This document shows, piece after piece, positions 1-6,974 of a DNA stretch of 34,248 nt. Source of the stretch: Rubrivivax sp. (lineage in GTDB: Bacteria > Pseudomonadota > Gammaproteobacteria > Burkholderiales > Burkholderiaceae_C); contig JAURZK010000118.1 of assembly GCA_030653505.1 (NCBI GenBank), positions 1-34,248 of the forward strand, in the 5' to 3' direction. Every line of letters begins with the position of its first letter. The first letter of the stretch is position 1. The position numbers and the translations under genes are program-made. The notes below the pieces were generated by a model, which ran no database searches, had not been told where the DNA came from, and worked only from the letters and a program-made list of their open reading frames with translations.

Positions 1-3000
1 GCGCGCCGGCGCCAGCCAGCGCAGCGCGCGGTCGGCGTGCAGTGCTTCGGTGCCTTCGGCGAGTGCGAGGGCCTGCCGCGCCAGGCCGGCGGCGCGGGGG
101 GCCGTGACGAGCGTGTCGGCGGTGGCCGCCGCTGCGCCGCCGCCGGCGGCCTTTGCCCGCGCCAAGCCCTGTGCGGCCAGCGCCGTGGCGTGCAGCAGGG
201 CGCCCAGCTCGGCGCCGCGCAGCTGCAGGCGGCGGGCCTCCTCGGCCACCGCCAGCAGCCGCGGCACGGCGTCGCCGGGGTCCAGCGCGAGCGCCTGCTC
301 GGTGAGCACCAGCAGGCGCAGCTCGGGCCAGCCGTCGCCCGGCGCCAGCGCCAGCGCTTCGGCCAGCAGCGGCGCGTTGTCCTGGCGCAGCCGGCGCTGC
401 AGACGCGCCAACAGCACCAGCCAGCGCACGGCGTAACGTGCGGGCATGCGACGCGCGGCGGCCAGCGCGTCGCCACCCAGCACCTGGCCGGCGCGCGCGT
501 GTTGGCCGAGGTCCAGCCAGACCTGCGCCAGGTGCAGGCGCGCCACCGGCACGCGCGAGGGGTTGCGTTCGGCCAGGATGTCCTCGGCACGCCGGCACCA
601 ATCCAGTGCCGCGGCGTAACGGCCGGTGGCGCGTTCGCACTGGGCCTGCAGCGTGGCGATGAAACCGGCGCTGCTGCCTGACATCTCGTAGGTGCTGACC
701 ATCAGCTGCGCCTGCGCCAGTTGCACGCCGGCGCCGGCCACGTCGCCGGCGTCGAGGCGGCTGCTGGCGTAGTTGGCCAGCAGCGTGGCGTGCTCGGCAT
801 GGTCGCCCAGCGCGCGGCTGAGGGCCAGGCCGCGTTCGTAATGCAGCTGCGCGTCGGCCGGTCGGCCCAGGTTGCTGAGCACGACGGCCAGGTTGCCGTG
901 GAATTCGGCGGCCTCGTCGGCCGGCGCGTACGCCACGATCCAGGGTTCGGCAGCCTGCATGTGGGGCAGCGCGGCGTCGAAACGGCCCGCCAGGCTGAGC
1001 GCGGTGCCCAGGCGCTGGCGCAGCGTCGCGACGAGGCCCACGTCGCCCAGCCGCTGCGCCTGCGCCAGTGCGCCTTCGCCCTGCACGACGGCAGCGTCGA
1101 AGTCGCCCAGCACGGCGCTGTACCAGGCGCGGTCGCCGGCCGCCTGGGCCTGCTGCAGCGGTGTGCGGGCCAGCGCCTGCAGACGTTCGAGCAGCGGCAG
1201 GCCGTCGGCCTGGCGGATGGTGTTCATGTGGCCTTCGATGGCGTCGCGCACCAGCGCAAAGGCCTCGTCGGGGTGCGCGGCGGCCTCGGCGATGTCGGCT
1301 GCATGCAGCAGAAAGCCGATGCGCTCGCCTTCGCGCAAGGCGCGGTGCGCGCGGTCGGCGGCAGCGCGCAGCGCCGGCAGCGCGCGGGCGCGCTGGCCCG
1401 CGGCTTCCCAGTGCGCGGCCACGCGCGCAGGGTCGACGGCGTGCCCTGCGGCCTGCGTGCCGGGCCCGCCGTCCTGCCTCTCCAGCCAGGCCGCGGTCTG
1501 GCCGTGCAGGTGGCGCGCGATGACCTCGGGCAGCCCTTGCAGCACGGCGTCGTGCACGAGGTCGTGTGCAAAGGCCTCGCCCCGCATCACCTGTTGCGCT
1601 TCGAGCTCGGCCCAGGGTTCGGCCAGGTCGAGCGCGCTGCGGCCGAGCAGGTGACTGGCCAGCGGGACGCCGAAGTCGACGCCGGCGACGGCCGCCACGC
1701 GCGCCAGTTGCTGTGCCGCAGGTGACAGGCGGGCCAGTTGCTGGCCGATCAGCGCGGCCAGCGTCTCGGGCTGCGGCAGCGGCTTGGCGCCCGGGTTGCC
1801 GCGGGGTGTCGACAGCGTGGCCAGCTGGCCGTCGGCCCAGGCGAACTTGAGCGTTTCCAGCGCAAACAGCGGGTTGCCTCCGGTGCGCTGGCGCAGCGTG
1901 GTGGCCAGCGCGGCCACCGCCGGCGCTGCAGCCTCGCCAAGGCCCGGCAGTGCCAGTGAGGCGATGAACTCGGCCATCTGCGCGACGTTCAGGGGCTGCA
2001 GGGTAAGTCGGGTGTGCGGGCCGGCGACAGCCAGCGCCTGCAGCAGGGCGTGCAGACGCGTGCCCGGTGCGGCGGGTCGCAGGCCCAGGCACCAGTGCGG
2101 CAGGCCTTCGGGGCGCAGCGCCGTGGCATCTCGTGGTGCGGCCCACAGGGTCTGCAGCAGCTCGATGCTGGCGTCGTCGGCGAAGTGCAGGTCGTCCAGC
2201 GCCAGCGTGTCGACGCTGCGGCAACGCTGCAACAGCGCCAGCACCGGTTGAACCAGCGGCCGTTGCGCTGGCGCGGCGGCACCGCCTGCGGGCGCCTCGG
2301 CCAGCTCGGGCAGCAGCGGCGCCAGCGCGCGGTGCAGGGCGGGGTCTGCGGCGGCGGGCTCGCGGTCGAGCAGCTGGCGCAGCGCGCGCGCCAGCGTGGC
2401 GTAGGGCACCAGCGTGTCGCCCGGGCGGCCGCTGGTGTGCAGCACACCCGGCCGCAGCGCGGCCAGTGCCTGCAGCAGGCGCGACTTGCCCATGCCGGCC
2501 TCGCCCACCAGCACCACCATATGGCCGGCACCCAGGCCGCGCTGCAGCGCGGCCAACTCGGCGTCGCGGCCCACCAGTCGCGGCGGGCGAAGCACGGTGG
2601 CGGGCAGGGCCGGACGCACGCTGGCGCTGCCGGCCACCGCGGCCGACTGCTCGATGGCGGCCAGCAGTGCCAGCGTCTGCGGTGAAGGTGCGGCGCCGAC
2701 CTCGTGCTTGAGCAGCTGTTCACAGCGGTCGAAAGCCAGCAGTGCGGCGGCGCGGTCGCCGCGCAGATAGTGCAGGCGCATGACGCGGCGGTGTGCATCC
2801 TCCGACAGCGGCTCGGCGTCCAGGAGCGCCTGCGCCAGGGGCAGCGCGGCGGCCACGTCGCCGGCGGCTTCCAAGGCCTCGATGCGGTCTTCCTCGGCGC
2901 GGCGGGCGTGGGCGCGGCGCGTTTCGCGGCGTTGCGTCAGCCAGGTGTGGATCTCGGGGCTGTCGGGTGCGCCCAGGTCGCCGAGCAGGGCCGGGCCGTC

Positions 3001-3291
3001 GCCGAGGTCGTGTTGCACACCGTCGGCCAGCGCCAGCAGCGTGCTGCCGGCGACGGCTTCGAGGCCCAGCTGGCGGCGCAGCCGGAACAGGCGCTGGCGC
3101 ATCGCGTTGCGCGCCGCCTCGGCGGGGCTGGCCGGCCACAGCAGCGCAGCCAGGCGTTCACGCGTGGTCGGGCCTTCGAGCACCAGCCAGGCCAGCAGCA
3201 GCGCGTCTGTGGCGCCCAGCGCCAGGGTGCGCCCGCCGATGCAGGCGCAGGGCGCGCCGGTCAGCCGCAGCAGGACAGGGGTCTCGGGCAC
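1..3291 (-). CDS. BTAD-type transcriptional regulator with AAA ATPase and TPR region (partial at 3' end)
   Basis: The frame is open from a GTG at 3291 to the window edge (1097 codons, no stop seen), so the C-terminus is missing. Residues about 5-100 look like a winged-helix DNA-binding domain, and about 100-215 are helical and resemble the bacterial transcriptional activation (BTAD) domain. A P-loop ATPase follows, with Walker A GEAGMGKSRLL at 263-273 and a Walker B-like LALDDLHFADD near 363. The remainder is alanine-rich helical pairs typical of TPR repeats. Known relatives (SARP/MalT-like STAND ATPases) are signal-gated transcription factors in the cytoplasm; the inducer here is unknown. 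The GTG start lies 31 bases after the LysR-type gene on the same strand, so co-transcription is possible. I see no clear ribosome binding site, and a TTG at 3330 is an alternative start that would overlap the upstream stop. Family placement is fairly sure, the start less so. Confidence 0.85.
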   Translation of the reverse strand, partial: MPETPVLLRLTGAPCACIGGRTLALGATDALLLAWLVLEGPTTRERLAALLWPASPAEAARNAMRQRLFRLRRQLGLEAVAGSTLLALADGVQHDLGDGPALLGDLGAPDSPEIHTWLTQRRETRRAHARRAEEDRIEALEAAGDVAAALPLAQALLDAEPLSEDAHRRVMRLHYLRGDRAAALLAFDRCEQLLKHEVGAAPSPQTLALLAAIEQSAAVAGSASVRPALPATVLRPPRLVGRDAELAALQRGLGAGHMVVLVGEAGMGKSRLLQALAALRPGVLHTSGRPGDTLVPYATLARALRQLLDREPAAADPALHRALAPLLPELAEAPAGGAAAPAQRPLVQPVLALLQRCRSVDTLALDDLHFADDASIELLQTLWAAPRDATALRPEGLPHWCLGLRPAAPGTRLHALLQALAVAGPHTRLTLQPLNVAQMAEFIASLALPGLGEAAAPAVAALATTLRQRTGGNPLFALETLKFAWADGQLATLSTPRGNPGAKPLPQPETLAALIGQQLARLSPAAQQLARVAAVAGVDFGVPLASHLLGRSALDLAEPWAELEAQQVMRGEAFAHDLVHDAVLQGLPEVIARHLHGQTAAWLERQDGGPGTQAAGHAVDPARVAAHWEAAGQRARALPALRAAADRAHRALREGERIGFLLHAADIAEAAAHPDEAFALVRDAIEGHMNTIRQADGLPLLERLQALARTPLQQAQAAGDRAWYSAVLGDFDAAVVQGEGALAQAQRLGDVGLVATLRQRLGTALSLAGRFDAALPHMQAAEPWIVAYAPADEAAEFHGNLAVVLSNLGRPADAQLHYERGLALSRALGDHAEHATLLANYASSRLDAGDVAGAGVQLAQAQLMVSTYEMSGSSAGFIATLQAQCERATGRYAAALDWCRRAEDILAERNPSRVPVARLHLAQVWLDLGQHARAGQVLGGDALAAARRMPARYAVRWLVLLARLQRRLRQDNAPLLAEALALAPGDGWPELRLLVLTEQALALDPGDAVPRLLAVAEEARRLQLRGAELGALLHATALAAQGLARAKAAGGGAAAATADTLVTAPRAAGLARQALALAEGTEALHADRALRWLAPAR

Positions 3292-3322
3292 GGCGCGCAG
3301 GATAGCCCGCGCAGCGGGTGCT

Positions 3323-4219
3323 TCAACCAAAGAGCGAGCCGCGCGCCGCACTGGTGATCGCCGCCACGCAGGGGTGGCGGATGCGCCGCTCCACCGAGAT
3401 GGCGTAGAAATCTTCCACCAGGTCGGCGCTGTGGCCGATGACCTCGACGCCGAACTGGGCGCAGATCTCGGCTTCGACGACGGCCGGGCCGATGAAGACG
3501 CCGCGCCCTTCGCGGCCGAAGGCCTGCATCAACGCGCTGTCGTTGAACTCGGCCACGACGCGTGGGTGCAGTTGCTCCTGCACCAGCCAGGCATCGAGCT
3601 GCGGCCGCACCGACGAGCTGCCGCCCGGCAGCAGCATGGCCGCACCGTCCAGGCAGCGCGGGAAGTCGCCCTGCAGCGTCGCGCGCAGCGCCGGCGTGCA
3701 CAGGAAGCTCATCGACGTGCTGCCCAGCGCGTGGTTAAAGGCTTTCACACTCAGCCGGCTGGTCAGCGGCTCGTCGGCGAGCACGAGGTCCATGCGGTGC
3801 AGCGCCAGCTGCGCCATGAGGTCGTTGAACTGCCCGTGAACGCAAACCAGGCGCACGGTCTGGGGCAGGTCCAGCGCCGGCGCCAGCAGTCGGTAGGCCA
3901 CGGTCTTGGCCAGCACGTCCTCGATGCCGACACGGAATTCCAGCACCGCGGTGTCGCCGCCGCGGCGTTCGCGCATCGCGGTTTCCAGTTCGCCGCCGAG
4001 GGCGAAGATGTCGTCGGCGTAGCGCAGCGCGACGCGGCCGTCGTCGGTCAATTCGAGGTTTCGGCCACTTTTGCGGAACAAACGCCGCCCCAGGCGGTCT
4101 TCCAGCAGCTTGATCTGCGTCGACAGCGTCTGCGGCGTGGTGTGGAGTTGTTCCCCGGCGCGCACCACACCCCCTGCCTTCGCCGTGACCCAGAAGTAGT
4201 ACAGATGCTTGAAGTTCAT
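3323..4219 (-). CDS. LysR family transcriptional regulator, NhaR-like
   Basis: A 298-residue LysR-type regulator. The N-terminus (MNFKHLYYFWVTAKAGGVVR) and the helix-turn-helix (TPQTLSTQIKLLEDRLGRRL) closely resemble E. coli NhaR, the activator of the Na+/H+ antiporter gene nhaA. The effector-domain phrases FNDSALMQAFGREGRGVFI and ISVERRIRHP also have NhaR counterparts. Cytoplasmic, binding DNA as a dimer or tetramer. I chose the ATG at 4219 because the family normally begins close to this Met; a GTG at 4246 would add nine residues and read through the operator-like palindrome. No antiporter gene lies nearby, so the target is not obviously nhaA. It is divergent from the IscR-like gene, and a T-N11-A LysR box lies between them, pointing to control of that gene and of itself. 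The subfamily is recognised by sequence; the role is inferred. Confidence 0.9.
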   Translation of the reverse strand: MNFKHLYYFWVTAKAGGVVRAGEQLHTTPQTLSTQIKLLEDRLGRRLFRKSGRNLELTDDGRVALRYADDIFALGGELETAMRERRGGDTAVLEFRVGIEDVLAKTVAYRLLAPALDLPQTVRLVCVHGQFNDLMAQLALHRMDLVLADEPLTSRLSVKAFNHALGSTSMSFLCTPALRATLQGDFPRCLDGAAMLLPGGSSSVRPQLDAWLVQEQLHPRVVAEFNDSALMQAFGREGRGVFIGPAVVEAEICAQFGVEVIGHSADLVEDFYAISVERRIRHPCVAAITSAARGSLFG

Positions 4220-4230
4220 GGTCGATCTCG

Positions 4231-4253
4231 ATGCTTCTGTTTTCACGAAGCAT
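4231..4253. promoter_or_regulatory. LysR-type operator: ATGCTTC-N9-GAAGCAT
   Basis: A perfect 7-base inverted repeat (4231-4237 and 4247-4253) with a 9-base spacer; T4236 and A4248 are 11 bases apart, the T-N11-A arrangement of LysR-type recognition sites. It sits in the intergenic region between the NhaR-like gene and the IscR-like gene. If the rightward promoter proposed at 4272-4300 is right, the site spans about -76 to -54, the usual LysR position for activation. It also lies just upstream of the NhaR-like ATG, which suits autorepression. Confidence 0.5.
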
Positions 4254-4271
4254 TTTCTTCAAAACTTCGAA

Positions 4272-4300
4272 TTTACGAGCGGCTTCGATGGCCCTACATT
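4272..4300 (+). promoter_or_regulatory. Candidate sigma70 promoter for the IscR-like gene
   Basis: TTTACG (4272-4277) and TACATT (4295-4300) are separated by 17 bases; each matches its consensus hexamer at four of six positions. It starts transcription about 43 bases before the IscR-like ATG and lies just downstream of the LysR-type palindrome. The surrounding 70 bases are clearly more AT-rich than the rest of the window. Prediction by eye only. Confidence 0.35.
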
Positions 4301-4349
4301 GCCTGGGTCCGTTGTCCTCTTCCCCCCCCCGTCAGCCAAGGAGAACCAC

Positions 4350-4859
4350 ATGCGCATGAGCACCAAGGGTCGCTTTGCCGTCAACGCCCTCATCGACCTC
4401 GCGCTGCGCGAGGCCGCCGGGCCGGTGGCGCTGGCCACCATCAGCGCCCGGCAGCAGGTGTCGCTGTCCTACCTGGAACAGCTCTTCAGCCGCCTGCGGC
4501 GCGACGGCATCGTCGAGAGCACCCGCGGCCCGGGTGGCGGTTACACGCTGGGCCGCCCGTCTGCGCAGATCACGGTGGCCGACATCGTCACCGCGGTCGA
4601 CGACCCGCTGGAAGGGGCAGATGGCGAGGGCGCTGCCGATGGCCTGTCGCAGGCGCTCTGGCTGCGCCTGAACGCCACCATGCTGCAGCACATGGCCACC
4701 ATCACGCTGGAGAGCCTGGTCGACGAGCAGAAGGCGCAGGGCGCGACGGTGGAGACCAAGCCGGTGCGCCGCGCCATCGCGCCGCAGCCGGTGGTGCGGA
4801 CGCCGCGCACGACGGCGCCGAACTCGGTGTTCGCCTTCGGGCGCTCTTTCGCGCGCTGA
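4350..4859 (+). CDS. Rrf2 family regulator, IscR-like but lacking all Fe-S ligands
   Basis: A 169-residue protein strikingly like IscR: start MRMSTKGRFAVNALIDLALR, helix-turn-helix VSLSYLEQLFSRLRRDGIVE and wing TRGPGGGYTLGR. The ATG at 4350 has a good AAGGAG site seven bases upstream. E. coli IscR binds [2Fe-2S] through Cys92, Cys98, Cys104 and His107. Here that stretch is shortened to EGADGEGAADGLSQALW (residues 88-104) and the protein has no cysteine at all; the LTHALW of IscR reads LSQALW. Glu43, the residue that in IscR opposes binding to type 1 sites without cluster, is kept. No isc genes follow: the next gene is a TRAP binding protein 286 bases away. It is best read as an IscR paralogue that works permanently as a cluster-free DNA-binding protein. 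The C-terminal 35 residues are Pro/Arg/Thr-rich and probably disordered. Confidence 0.92.
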   Translation: MRMSTKGRFAVNALIDLALREAAGPVALATISARQQVSLSYLEQLFSRLRRDGIVESTRGPGGGYTLGRPSAQITVADIVTAVDDPLEGADGEGAADGLSQALWLRLNATMLQHMATITLESLVDEQKAQGATVETKPVRRAIAPQPVVRTPRTTAPNSVFAFGRSFAR

Positions 4860-4874
4860 GCCGCGCCGCGGCAG

Positions 4875-4895
4875 GCGCGGGCCAGACGCCCGCGC
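4875..4895 (+). terminator. GC-rich hairpin downstream of the IscR-like gene
   Basis: A perfect 8-base-pair stem, GCGCGGGC / GCCCGCGC, with loop CAGAC, begins 16 bases after the stop codon. There is no T-run after it, so it is either a weak or factor-dependent terminator or a chance structure in GC-rich DNA. Confidence 0.3.
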
Positions 4896-4942
4896 GCCGC
4901 CACTGCCACCGGCACACCCGGCCCGGCGGTGACACTGGGCTG

Positions 4943-5117
4943 GCTTGGGCCAGGCCCCCTGCTGCGCCCCGCCGAAGTGGCGAATCGCCAGCATCCATGC
5001 GCCTTTCCGGGGTGCGAGCCGTGCCGACACGCCCGGGAAACTCCCAAGACATTGGGCCTCAGTGGGCCCTGCAACATCCTATAAGCTGCCTCGGCTTCCC
5101 AAGGCAAGCTTGGGCCA
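4943..5117. repeat. Repeated GCTTGGGCCA motif upstream of the TRAP operon
   Basis: The 10-mer GCTTGGGCCA occurs at 4943-4952 and 5108-5117, and its core TTGGGCC again at 5052-5058. The last copy is also one arm of an inverted repeat, CCCAAG (5098-5103) - N5 - CTTGGG (5109-5114). A TATAAG (5080-5085) between them could be a -10 box, without a convincing -35. This spacing upstream of dctP would suit a regulator binding at several sites, but no protein can be named. Confidence 0.25.
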
Positions 5118-5145
5118 TTCTGAACCCATCGTTGCAGGAGACACC

Positions 5146-6321
5146 ATGAAGAATTCCCAGCAGGAACTCGCCGCCGCGGGCGCCGCAGACAAGTCGGCAC
5201 AGACCCAGCAGACACGCCGCAGCTTCTTCGGCAAGGCCGCCACGGCGGCCGTGGCGGCGCCGCTCGCCGGCTTCCCGATGGTCTCGATGGCGCAGGCGCC
5301 GGTGGTGCTGAAGATCCAGGGCGCCTGGGGCCCCAATGACATCTTCAGCGAAATGGCGCAGCAGTACGTCACCCGCGTCAACGAGATGGCCGGCGGCCGG
5401 CTGCGCCTGGAATACCTGCCCACGGGGGCCGTGGTCAAGACGTTCGAGATCATGGACGCGGTGAGCAAGGGTGTGCTCGACGGCGGCCACCATGTCTCGG
5501 GCTACTGGTACGGCAAGTCGAAGGTCGCTTCGCTTTTCGGTACCGGCCCGGTCAGTGGCGCCACGCCCGAGATCGGCCTGAGCTGGATCTACAAGGGCGG
5601 CGGCCAGGAGCTCTGGAACAAGCTCGTCGCCAAGCTGAACCTGAACGTCGTCGGCTTCTTCTGCTTCCCCATGCCCTGCCAGCCGCTGGGCTGGTTCAAG
5701 AACCCGGCGCCGAAGACGGCCGCTGGTCTGAAGGGCTTCAAGTACCGCACGATCGGCCTGGCCGCCGACCTGCTGCAGGAAATGGGCATGGCCGTGGCCC
5801 AGCTGCCCGGCGGCGAGATCGTGCCGGCCATGCAGCGCGGCGTGATCGACGCCTTCGAGTTCAACAACCCGACCTCCGACATGCGCTTCGGCGCCCAGGA
5901 CGTGGCCAAGTACTACTCGATGGGCTCCTACCACCAGGCGCAGGAGTTCTTCGAGATCATCTTCAACAAGGCCAAGTACGACGCGCTGGCGCCCGACCTG
6001 AAGGCGATCCTGAAGTACGCCGCCGAGGCCACCTCGTCGGCCAACACGGCGCTGGCCCATGACCAGTACTCGAAGGACCTGCAGGAGCTCATCGTCAAGC
6101 ACAAGGTGCAGGTCTCGCGCACCTCGAAGGACGTCTACACGGGCCAGCTCAAGGCCTGGGACGTGGTGACGGCCAAGCTCAACAAGGAAGTCGACATGTT
6201 CAAGGAAGTCAACGACTCCTTCCTCGCCTGGTCGCGCCGCGTCGGTTTCTACCACTTCACCAACGAAGCCGACTACAAGCTGGCCTTCGAGCACGTGCAG
6301 AAGATCAAGCTGCCGGTCTGA
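5146..6321 (+). CDS. TRAP transporter solute-binding protein, DctP family, Tat-exported
   Basis: A 391-residue periplasmic binding protein. The ATG at 5146 is preceded by AGGAG at 5136-5140. A twin-arginine signal (QTRRSFFGKAATAAVAA, RR at 24-25) and a likely cleavage after SMAQA near residue 50 show export in folded form. The mature part has the DctP fold, with GGGQELWNKLV, a Trp/Phe-rich binding region, FKYRTIGLAADLLQEMG (the Arg in the position that binds carboxylates in this family) and GGEIVPAMQRGVIDAFEF. It resembles the TakP type, which binds 2-oxo acids, but the ligand cannot be read from sequence. In the periplasm it would deliver solute to the DctQ/DctM subunits encoded next. A strong hairpin terminator separates it from dctQ, so it is probably made in excess over the membrane subunits. 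The following amidase suggests an amide or a carboxylate released from one. Confidence 0.95.
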   Translation: MKNSQQELAAAGAADKSAQTQQTRRSFFGKAATAAVAAPLAGFPMVSMAQAPVVLKIQGAWGPNDIFSEMAQQYVTRVNEMAGGRLRLEYLPTGAVVKTFEIMDAVSKGVLDGGHHVSGYWYGKSKVASLFGTGPVSGATPEIGLSWIYKGGGQELWNKLVAKLNLNVVGFFCFPMPCQPLGWFKNPAPKTAAGLKGFKYRTIGLAADLLQEMGMAVAQLPGGEIVPAMQRGVIDAFEFNNPTSDMRFGAQDVAKYYSMGSYHQAQEFFEIIFNKAKYDALAPDLKAILKYAAEATSSANTALAHDQYSKDLQELIVKHKVQVSRTSKDVYTGQLKAWDVVTAKLNKEVDMFKEVNDSFLAWSRRVGFYHFTNEADYKLAFEHVQKIKLPV

Positions 6322-6337
6322 AGCGACGCTGAACTGC

Positions 6338-6373
6338 AAAGCTGCCGGGCCCCCCCGGCAGCTTTTTGTTTTT
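6338..6373 (+). terminator. Intrinsic terminator between TRAP dctP and dctQ
   Basis: A 12-base-pair stem, AAAGCTGCCGGG (6338-6349) with CCCGGCAGCTTT (6354-6365) around a CCCC loop, runs directly into TTTTTGTTTTT. It is by far the best intrinsic terminator in the window. It starts 16 bases after the binding-protein stop and ends 25 bases before the dctQ start, in the middle of what is otherwise one transporter operon, so partial read-through is expected. Confidence 0.9.
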
Positions 6374-6398
6374 CATTCAACCTGCGCGGACTCCCAAG

Positions 6399-6974
6399 AT
6401 GGAAACCTGGATTCGGGTCATCGACGTCTTCAGCAAGGCGGTCGGGCATGCGTTCTCCTGGTGCGTGCTGGTGCTCACCGCCAGCACCTGCTACGAGGTC
6501 TTCATGCGCTACGTGCTCAACAGCCCCACCGTATGGGCATTCGACATGAGCTACATGATGTACGGCGCGCTCTTCATCATGTCGGGCGCCTACGCCCTGT
6601 CGCGGGGCTCGCACGTGCGGGGCGACTTCATCTACCGCAAGTGGCAGCAGCGCACGCAGGCCAAGGTCGACCTGGTGCTGTACTTCCTCTTCTTCTTCCC
6701 TGCCATCTTCGCGATGGTCTTCACGGGCGCGCGCTACTCCTTCGAGTCGGCGCGCATCCTCGAATCCAGCGTCAACAGCCCGGCCGGGGTGCCGGTGTGG
6801 CCGCTGAAGCTGATGATCTTCGTCGCCGGCCTGACGCTGCTGATTGCCGGCATTGCCGAAGTCATGCGCTGCCTGCTGTGCATCCGTACGGGCACGTGGC
6901 CGGCACGCACCGGTGACGTCGAGGAACTGGAAGTGGTCCTGTTGAAGCAACACGCCGGCGAGGCCGCGAAATGA
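6399..6974 (+). CDS. TRAP transporter small permease subunit, DctQ family
   Basis: A 191-residue inner-membrane protein with four hydrophobic segments: about residues 14-36, 47-66, 88-111 and 133-154. It carries DctQ-type features between the first two: RYVLNSPTVWAFDMSYMMYG, followed by a charged turn with SRGSHVRGDF. It pairs with DctM to form the sodium- or proton-driven secondary transporter fed by the binding protein. The ATG at 6399 (METWIRVID) is preferred; the upstream TTG at 6366 lies in the terminator's T-run and would not give a sensible N-terminus. No strong ribosome binding site is seen, in keeping with lower expression than the binding protein. It overlaps the dctM gene by four bases (ATGA), a sign of translational coupling. 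Confidence 0.93.
   Translation: METWIRVIDVFSKAVGHAFSWCVLVLTASTCYEVFMRYVLNSPTVWAFDMSYMMYGALFIMSGAYALSRGSHVRGDFIYRKWQQRTQAKVDLVLYFLFFFPAIFAMVFTGARYSFESARILESSVNSPAGVPVWPLKLMIFVAGLTLLIAGIAEVMRCLLCIRTGTWPARTGDVEELEVVLLKQHAGEAAK

Noticed and set aside
4220..4246. GTG at 4246 as the start of the NhaR-like gene
   Set aside because: It would add nine residues not seen in the family and put the coding region through the operator palindrome; ATG 4219 fits better.
4350..4859. Reading the IscR-like gene as the true iscR of an isc operon
   Set aside because: All cluster ligands are missing and no iscS, iscU or other Fe-S assembly gene follows.
2780..5149. A 789-codon plus-strand open frame across the BTAD and LysR-type genes
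   Set aside because: It is a shadow frame in GC-rich DNA; its product is Arg/Ala/Ser-rich with no domain, while the opposite strand and other frames encode recognised proteins.
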